From a bacterium (GTDB lineage: Archaea; Thermoproteota; Nitrososphaeria; Nitrososphaerales; CADDZS01), in contig DAIDAB010000057.1 of assembly GCA_027310845.1 (NCBI GenBank), positions 1 through 10,232 of the forward strand: a stretch of DNA of 10,232 nucleotides. Direction: 5' to 3'. How positions within the stretch are numbered: the first letter of the stretch is position 1; each line of letters begins with the position of its first letter. The notes beneath the pieces were generated by a model. The model was not told the origin of the DNA. It made no database searches and saw nothing but the letters and a program-made list of their open reading frames with translations. Positions 6,828 through 10,232 of this stretch are shown in pieces. Position numbers and translations under genes: made by a program.

Positions 6828-7097
6828 GGGAACCAACATAAGAGTCATGAAGGAGACGTTTGGAAAATTGAGAACGATAAGGTTACTGTATACGCTGAAT
6901 GTGGTCTAATTCCTAAGGAAAATCATTTCTACTACCAGATTTGGTCTCTTGACCCTGCTAGCAAAGTCACCCGGCCGCTAGTGAAGAAAGTTCACCAGGA
7001 AGCGCTTGCCAGGACGAATTCAGCTGCGCTCGAGAAGAAATTTGTATCTGACCTAGAGAGTGTCGTTAAAGAGACAAAGCTCAAGGTCGTCAGTTAA
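6828..7097 (+). CDS. Hypothetical protein, start unresolved (about 76-89 aa)
   Basis: The frame reads GDVWKIENDKVTVYAECGLI, then a strand-rich YYQIWSLDP segment and a charged helical end (LVKKVHQEALARTN ... SDLESVVKETKLKVVS). It looks like real coding sequence. It has no ATG, GTG or TTG start after the preceding in-frame stop at 6825-6827. AAGGAGA (6850-6856) is a strong SD; the only plausible rare start behind it is ATT 6867, with a rather long 10-base spacer. Alternatively this is the second half of the coiled-coil frame upstream, joined by a -1 shift near AAGGGAACC (6826-6834). The stop codon lies in a palindrome shared with the convergent minus-strand gene. I do not recognise the family. 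Confidence 0.5.
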   Translation, partial: GNQHKSHEGDVWKIENDKVTVYAECGLIPKENHFYYQIWSLDPASKVTRPLVKKVHQEALARTNSAALEKKFVSDLESVVKETKLKVVS

Positions 7098-7102
7098 CTG
7101 AC
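7089..7102. repeat. 14-bp perfect palindrome containing both convergent stop codons
   Basis: GTCAGTTAACTGAC is its own reverse complement. It holds the TAA of the + strand frame (7095-7097) and the TGA of the minus-strand zinc-ribbon gene (7090-7092 on the + coordinate). Confidence 0.7.
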
Positions 7103-7269
7103 TTCTCTTGTTCTTTAGATTCATAACCACAATTCGAACAGAACAAGAATATTTTGTGGCAAGCGTCTTTCCAAGCTAATGCCTCTGAATTTTTGCAGTT
7201 TGGACAGCTTTCAAACCATTCATTTTTCGGATAGATTCTTTCCACTTTCTTTAGGGCACGATTAGACAT
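7090..7269 (-). CDS. Small zinc-ribbon protein (59 aa), opposite strand
   Basis: The product has two knuckles, Cys22-Pro-Asn-Cys25 and Cys44-Ser-Asn-Cys47-Gly-Tyr, separated by 18 residues. This is the classic zinc-ribbon layout of transcription-factor-like and nucleic-acid-binding ribbons. I chose the ATG at 7269 (MSNRALKKVERIYPKNEW) because GGAGA lies just upstream of it on the minus strand. The frame is open further, to an ATG at 7332 and a TTG at 7368, but those lack an SD and the extra residues look less protein-like. It is the only well-supported minus-strand gene in the window and converges with the frame ending at 7097, overlapping it by eight bases. A regulatory or nucleic-acid-binding role is a guess from the fold. 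Confidence 0.65.
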   Translation of the reverse strand: MSNRALKKVERIYPKNEWFESCPNCKNSEALAWKDACHKIFLFCSNCGYESKEQEKSVN

Positions 7270-7418
7270 TGTTCTCCGATGAGAAGATTTCTCTACCTTG
7301 GTTGTTTGGCGGAAAGGTAAGACGACTGCCATTTCAACTTGTATCAGACTTAAATGGAGTATGTCCAATATTCTTTTTATGAGACGGTAAAGTGATTTTG
7401 AATTCTAGGAGTCATCAC

Positions 7419-8021
7419 ATGGACATTGAAAGACTTCAGGCCGCTCGTGCTTATGCAAGGGACAACGTTGCCCGGCTGAGCCAGAAATTGGCCAGCTTGC
7501 AGAAGATGGGTGGACCGGGTCTGGCGGAGTCACCGATTTTCCGGGTTGTCCGTGCTGACCTCCGTGCTGCGAAGACTGACCTGACCGAGATTGATCGGAA
7601 GTTCTACTTCCTGGATAAGAACCGGAAGCTTCTTTCCTCCATTATTGACACAGTTGGAGAGGTTGTCGATAGCCTGGAGACAACTGAGAAGCTTGCTAGC
7701 GACGCTGGGGATGAGGTTCGTACTGGAGGCACTCGTAAGCGACTGGCGAGCATTCTCTATCGCCTGGCTAAGATCGTTGAGGCTGATGACATGGCCTCTG
7801 ATGTTGCACATAAGTCTCTGAAGGAAGTGGAAGGTGAGATGGCTCACGTTTACCCGAACCAGAGCCAGAATACGACTTATTACTTCCGTCGTCGTGGCAT
7901 CCTTCCACCAGAGGATCTTGGTGGCGCCAAGAATGCACCTGCTCCTCCGAAGCCTGAGCATACTCACACTTTGGATCACGGACCAGCTGCCCGGCATGGT
8001 CCCCCAGGTCCACACGCCTAA
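7419..8021 (+). CDS. Hypothetical helical protein with His/Pro-rich tail (200 aa)
   Basis: I do not recognise this protein. Residues about 1-30 and 45-140 are helical and charged (LQAARAYARDNVARLSQKL, VRADLRAAKTDLTEIDRKF, LYRLAKIVEADDMASDVAH). YYFRRRGILPPEDLG (about 154-168) may be a short folded motif. Residues 170-200 are rich in Pro, His and Ala (PAPPKPEHTHTLDHGPAARH). ATG 7419 is preferred over GTG 7392 because AGGAG (7407-7411) is exactly seven bases upstream and the nine extra residues are not needed. It lies between sheath and tube genes, so it may be a tail assembly factor or minor virion protein. A C5 run at 8001-8005 would permit a +1 shift into a further 28-codon open frame. Confidence 0.75.
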   Translation: MDIERLQAARAYARDNVARLSQKLASLQKMGGPGLAESPIFRVVRADLRAAKTDLTEIDRKFYFLDKNRKLLSSIIDTVGEVVDSLETTEKLASDAGDEVRTGGTRKRLASILYRLAKIVEADDMASDVAHKSLKEVEGEMAHVYPNQSQNTTYYFRRRGILPPEDLGGAKNAPAPPKPEHTHTLDHGPAARHGPPGPHA

Positions 8022-8091
8022 TCCTAGTCCGGCCCGGATTACTCTCGCCGCTTTGTTACATAAGGGCGGCGAGACTGTTTCAGGTCTGTAA
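8005..8091 (+). other. Possible +1-frame C-terminal extension of the preceding gene
   Basis: If the ribosome, or the true sequence, shifts +1 at GGT CCC CCA (7998-8006), the frame continues QVHTPNPSPARITLAALLHK and ends KGGETVSGL at 8089-8091. The segment RITLAALLHKGGETVSGL reads like real protein. CCC-C is a known context for +1 slippage, and C homopolymers are also a common indel site in assemblies. The GC-rich hairpin 8044-8073 lies inside this stretch. Confidence 0.3.
8044..8073 (+). terminator. GC-rich hairpin after the 7419 gene
   Basis: CTCGCCGC (8044-8051) and GCGGCGAG (8066-8073) are perfect 8-base arms with a 14-base loop; G-U pairs may extend the stem inward. It begins 22 bases after the stop at 8021. 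No T-run follows directly, so it is at best an imperfect intrinsic terminator, or an mRNA-stabilising or recoding structure. Confidence 0.45.
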
Positions 8092-8287
8092 ATCCTGCCA
8101 TCTTTTGTTAGCTGTTCTCTGATTAGATTCAGCTCTCTTGATGGAAGAATACCTCAATGGTTTTTTCTCTTTTTCTGTTTTTATGACAGGTTTTAGTTCT
8201 GGCTTATTCCAATAGGTTCTCTGAGAATTGTAGCACAAAAACTTACATTCTTCAGATCTGGCAGATTGCGTAACCCGTAGACCTGAA
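8079..8287. repeat. 9-bp inverted repeats flanking a 209-base segment
   Basis: TTCAGGTCT (8079-8087) and AGACCTGAA (8279-8287) are perfect inverted copies bounding the AT-rich gap. They could mark the ends of a small insertion or deletion event, or be chance. No flanking target duplication is evident. Confidence 0.25.
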
Positions 8288-8382
8288 GAAAGTTCATGTA
8301 GTGAAATTCTTTTGATTGTTCTGCCAGCAGTATCTTTTGTAACCTTGATTCCGCCAACATAGGAATTTGTGAGAATACTCTT
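8080..8382 (-). pseudogene. Minus-strand open frame without a normal start, possible gene remnant
   Basis: Read on the minus strand, the frame is open from 8382 to a TGA at 8080-8082 and gives VGGIKVTKDTAGRTIKRISL, then SARSEECKFLCYNSQRTYW and YSSIKRAESNQRTANKRWQD. This has natural-looking composition and a Lys/Arg-rich end. No ATG, GTG or TTG lies at its beginning; the first codon that could serve is ATT (8376), and a stop lies just upstream. A different minus-strand frame over the same DNA (ATG 8362, starting MLAESRLQKILLAEQSKEF) also looks protein-like, so one of them must be misleading. The whole 8022-8457 gap is AT-richer than the tail genes, like the tnpB region. I cannot name a family. 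Confidence 0.25.
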
Positions 8383-8443
8383 TTAATGGAAATAGATTAT
8401 GTGAATCCAAGGGATAGCTAAGGAAAATTTTCTTAGTGACTCC

Positions 8444-8449
8444 AGGAGG
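8444..8449 (+). promoter_or_regulatory. Strong Shine-Dalgarno site AGGAGG deciding an ATT start
   Basis: AGGAGG ends eight bases before ATT 8458, an ideal spacing. No ATG, GTG or TTG lies at a suitable distance in any frame giving a useful product. It is the strongest SD in the window, as expected for an abundant structural protein such as a tube subunit. Confidence 0.75.
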
Positions 8450-8457
8450 ATAGTAGA

Positions 8458-9168
8458 ATTTTCGACAACGACTCGTACATATATCGAGATGGAGCTGCAC
8501 CGAATACTAGGACTCTAATTAGTTCTAAGAACAAGGTCTACAGCTTCGCTGCTGGCCTCGGAGCCTATTCACGCATCGGTGTCGTCTCGACCTTCAATAT
8601 GAGTGAAGATAGGGCGATGAACATCGTCCGAGGCGTTGGGTTTGGTGATCAGATCGCTGAAATCGTGCCTGGGGTGACAGCTGAACGGTCGATCACTGTC
8701 GAGCGCATGGCCCTCTACCTAGCCAATGTCTTCCAAGTCTTTGGTTACTTCTCGGGTGTTGACGGTCTCGTGCGTTCGCTCAAGCATCACAAGTGGCCGT
8801 TTGACATCAAGCAAGAAATTGTCTTCTCGGAAATTGTTAACCAACAGTGGGTTACGGTTGGAAGCAATGTGACTCCTCAGGTTCCCAGCTCTACCACTAC
8901 GACTCAACCTAGTGTTAGCGCCAATGCTTCTGGAAACGGTGGCCTGAATGCGCTGATCACGATTCTCGAAGGCTGCTGGATGAGCAACTACTCGATCGAT
9001 TTCCCGAACGAGCAAACGCCCGTTGCGGAATCTGTGACGATCGTGGCTTCCGACGTGCTCGATGGTCTCTCACTCTACAACGAGTTCATCGACAGCGGCA
9101 ACAGCCCGATCGCTACGGACAACAACCAGATTGGTTCGCAACGGTTCCAGAACATTCTCGGAGTTTAA
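8458..9168 (+). CDS. Probable tail tube protein (236 aa, ATT start)
   Basis: This is probably the subunit of the inner tail tube, through which DNA passes. Residues 2-12 (FDNDSYIYRDG) and the following helix/strand region lead into VRGVGFGDQIAEIVPG, TAERSITVERMALYLANVF, and a C-terminal WMSNYSIDF...ESVTIVASDV. This strand-rich pattern with a central helix is typical of gp19-like and other myophage tube proteins. A Ser/Thr/Asn-rich loop (about 134-160) looks inserted. If translation began at ATG 8599 the product would be 189 residues and lose 47 clearly coding residues, and that ATG has no SD. The frame is coding back to ATT 8458, which sits eight bases after AGGAGG. Tube identity rests on the pattern and on the sheath upstream; a different virion protein remains possible. 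Confidence 0.7.
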   Translation: MFDNDSYIYRDGAAPNTRTLISSKNKVYSFAAGLGAYSRIGVVSTFNMSEDRAMNIVRGVGFGDQIAEIVPGVTAERSITVERMALYLANVFQVFGYFSGVDGLVRSLKHHKWPFDIKQEIVFSEIVNQQWVTVGSNVTPQVPSSTTTTQPSVSANASGNGGLNALITILEGCWMSNYSIDFPNEQTPVAESVTIVASDVLDGLSLYNEFIDSGNSPIATDNNQIGSQRFQNILGV

Positions 9169-9372
9169 CACGTAGTCCAACTGCTTGGTGACGTAGAGAT
9201 TAGACTCAAACCAAATGTAAATACATCAGATGTAGGCTGGCTGAGATTATCGTAGTCGGTTGAACTTGGCAGCGAAAATTTAGATGTAGCTCAAATGGAT
9301 GAGATTTAGATCAAATTTGAATCGCACTTCCTTTTCTCACCAAGCAATTGGGATAACTTTCTTTGGTGAGAT
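9169..9372 (+). other. Intergenic region between tube gene and tnpB
   Basis: This 204-base, AT-rich stretch holds no convincing gene. ATGTAGGCTG (9233-9242) and GATGAGATTT (9298-9307) are 10-mers also found ahead of the sheath (2171-2180 and 2139-2148). GATGTAG occurs twice. A 25-codon frame from ATG 9299 ends in a TGA that overlaps the tnpB ATG, but it has no SD. I see no clear sigma70-like promoter, and the left boundary of any IS605 element is not recognisable. Confidence 0.4.
9335..9371 (+). promoter_or_regulatory. Hairpin covering the tnpB ribosome binding site
   Basis: TCTCACCAA (9335-9343) and TTGGTGAGA (9363-9371) are perfect 9-base arms with a 19-base loop. The right arm contains GGTGAG, the only SD-like sequence, and ends one base before ATG 9373. 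Folding would hide the ribosome site and keep nuclease synthesis low. Hairpins that mask start regions are known for IS200/IS605 transposase mRNAs; its action here is inferred. Confidence 0.6.
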
Positions 9373-10232
9373 ATGATTTACCGCTCTTACTTCATCCCTG
9401 TCTATTCAAACCCTGGTAAGCAGGAATCTATTCGTTACACAATCACGAGATTTGCTCAATACGTTCAGCATTTCGTAAACAAGTTCTTCTATGATCAGGT
9501 TTCTAAATCTTCTACTAAAGGAATTGGGAAATTAGCAAATCAGGCACAGTACAAAGCCAGAGGAATCATTAGAGCTCAAAGGGCTGCTTCTGAAGCTACT
9601 GGTAATAAATCTTCTTGCCCAGAGATCAAATTCAAATCTTGTCCTGCCAAGATTGAAGTATCAGAAGATTCGTCTTATGATTATTGGATTTCTTCCCTAG
9701 ATCAATTCACAGATAAACGAAATGGTAGAACCTTCATTCCAGCCAATTCCATTAAACCACTCAATAAATCTCTAAAACATGGATGGAAACTCAACGAAAC
9801 CTGTGAACTCGTATTCAGAGGTTCTAAGTATCCTAAGCTCTACGCCAGAGTATTCGTAGAAAAAGAGGAGACGAAGGTTACTCCAAGTAAGGGTTTCCTT
9901 GGTGTAGACGTAGGAATCAATCACGACGTAGCACGTTCTGATGGCTATTTGGGACCTTCAGCTCGTGAAATTCTAAACAGGTCAAAAGAAAAGAGAGCAG
10001 AGCAATCTCGTCAAATAGCACTCAAAGAGATTCCAGAAATCAAAGCAGCTCTGAAGAAAGATGGATTAGAAACAATAAATTACACTCTCAGTAAAGCAAA
10101 GACAGCACAGCATTCAAGTCTCAAACAACAGCTAGGCATAGATGTGAGTCGTTCGATTGCACGTTGCCTTCGAGATTCACTGAGTTTAGTTGTTGAGAAT
10201 CCCAAAGTTCTAGCAAACTTGAAGACTCATAA
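9373..10232 (+). CDS. tnpB: TnpB-like RuvC nuclease (IS200/IS605 OrfB family), 3' end beyond window
   Basis: The first 286 residues are present and the frame is still open at the edge. TnpB proteins are RNA-guided DNA nucleases of IS200/IS605 elements and ancestors of Cas12. The N-terminal part holds a recognition-domain-like region with basic helices (KLANQAQYKARGIIRAQRAA, then PEIKFKSCPAKIEV). The RuvC-I motif is FLGVDVGINHDVARSDG, with catalytic Asp179. The RuvC-II motif is SLVVENPKVLANLK, with Glu275. The expected zinc finger and the third catalytic Asp (about 100-130 residues more), and any guide RNA at the 3' end, would lie outside the window. No TnpA is visible. An in-frame TGA just upstream fixes ATG 9373 as the earliest start. 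Codon use is AT-richer than the tail genes, in keeping with a mobile or acquired gene. Confidence 0.88.
   Translation, partial: MIYRSYFIPVYSNPGKQESIRYTITRFAQYVQHFVNKFFYDQVSKSSTKGIGKLANQAQYKARGIIRAQRAASEATGNKSSCPEIKFKSCPAKIEVSEDSSYDYWISSLDQFTDKRNGRTFIPANSIKPLNKSLKHGWKLNETCELVFRGSKYPKLYARVFVEKEETKVTPSKGFLGVDVGINHDVARSDGYLGPSAREILNRSKEKRAEQSRQIALKEIPEIKAALKKDGLETINYTLSKAKTAQHSSLKQQLGIDVSRSIARCLRDSLSLVVENPKVLANLKTH

Larger units (their letters stand above)
6625..6909 (+). pseudogene. Coiled-coil open frame lacking a start codon (fragment or frameshifted gene)
   Basis: From 6625 the frame reads GSSQKLDELAAKLDKLGLAY, then RLDSISQKLAASQKEEFEARL and LVKHLRKDLEKIIKTKFKG, a clear amphipathic, coiled-coil-like helix with heptad leucines. 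The frame is open from 6550 but contains no ATG or GTG before 6847, and its only TTG codons lie deep in the helix. It is in the -1 frame relative to the sheath and opens immediately at the sheath stop. From about 6828 the -1 frame (to 7097) reads more convincingly. The simplest view is one roughly 150-residue gene interrupted by at least one indel (real or from assembly). A frameshift product off the sheath is less likely because no canonical slippery heptamer is seen at the junction. Function is unknown. Confidence 0.5.

Noticed and set aside
8294..8500. 68-codon minus-strand frame starting inside the tube gene's 5' region
   Set aside because: Its first part is the shadow of the tube codons, its start is a GTG without an SD, and it shows no motif.
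1..10232. tRNA or rRNA genes
   Set aside because: No cloverleaf with a GTTCRA-type T arm and no rRNA-like segment was noticed by eye; a covariance search would be needed to exclude one fully.

Overview
The window looks like part of the tail module of a large contractile-tailed (myovirus-type) phage or closely related prophage. The evidence is a very long tail sheath protein with a textbook sheath C-terminus, a probable tail tube protein downstream, and a probable connector or tail-terminator-like protein upstream. Most genes are on the + strand, tightly packed, and preceded by purine-rich Shine-Dalgarno (SD) sites. Base composition is moderate. The host cannot be identified from the sequence. 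A TnpB-type RuvC nuclease gene at the right edge fits large phage genomes, which often carry such genes.

Layout. Positions 15-403 hold two small unknown genes. Positions 426-1625 encode a probable neck or tail-terminator-like structural protein. It is followed with no gap by an FmdB-type zinc-ribbon protein (1626-2060). Positions 2061-2257 hold a possible 31-residue microprotein and a short hairpin. Positions 2258-6622 encode the 1454-residue sheath, which carries extra beta-sandwich repeats and a long, compositionally different insert. Positions 6623-7097 are clearly protein-like but in two successive frames without normal start codons, and they begin with a CTAG-rich perfect hairpin. A minus-strand zinc-ribbon gene (7090-7269) converges on this region. 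Positions 7419-8021 encode an unknown helical protein with a His/Pro-rich tail. Positions 8022-8457 form an AT-rich gap with a GC-rich hairpin and an ambiguous minus-strand open frame. The tube gene spans 8458-9168 and appears to start with ATT behind a near-perfect SD. After a 204-base gap with a start-adjacent hairpin, tnpB (9373 to the edge) is cut off by the window end.

Functionally, the sheath and tube would form the contractile tail, and the 426 gene probably closes or connects it to the head. The sheath and the 426 product share the same type of beta-sandwich repeat, which suggests a common decoration or packing module. The zinc-ribbon and unknown proteins may be assembly or regulatory factors, but nothing in the sequence fixes their role.

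Main points for a second look are the giant mosaic sheath, the ATT start of the tube gene, the start-less two-frame region after the sheath with its CTAG hairpin, a possible +1 frameshift at a C5 run (8001-8005), and tnpB with a hairpin covering its ribosome binding site. I did not find clear proof of an entirely new multi-gene system.
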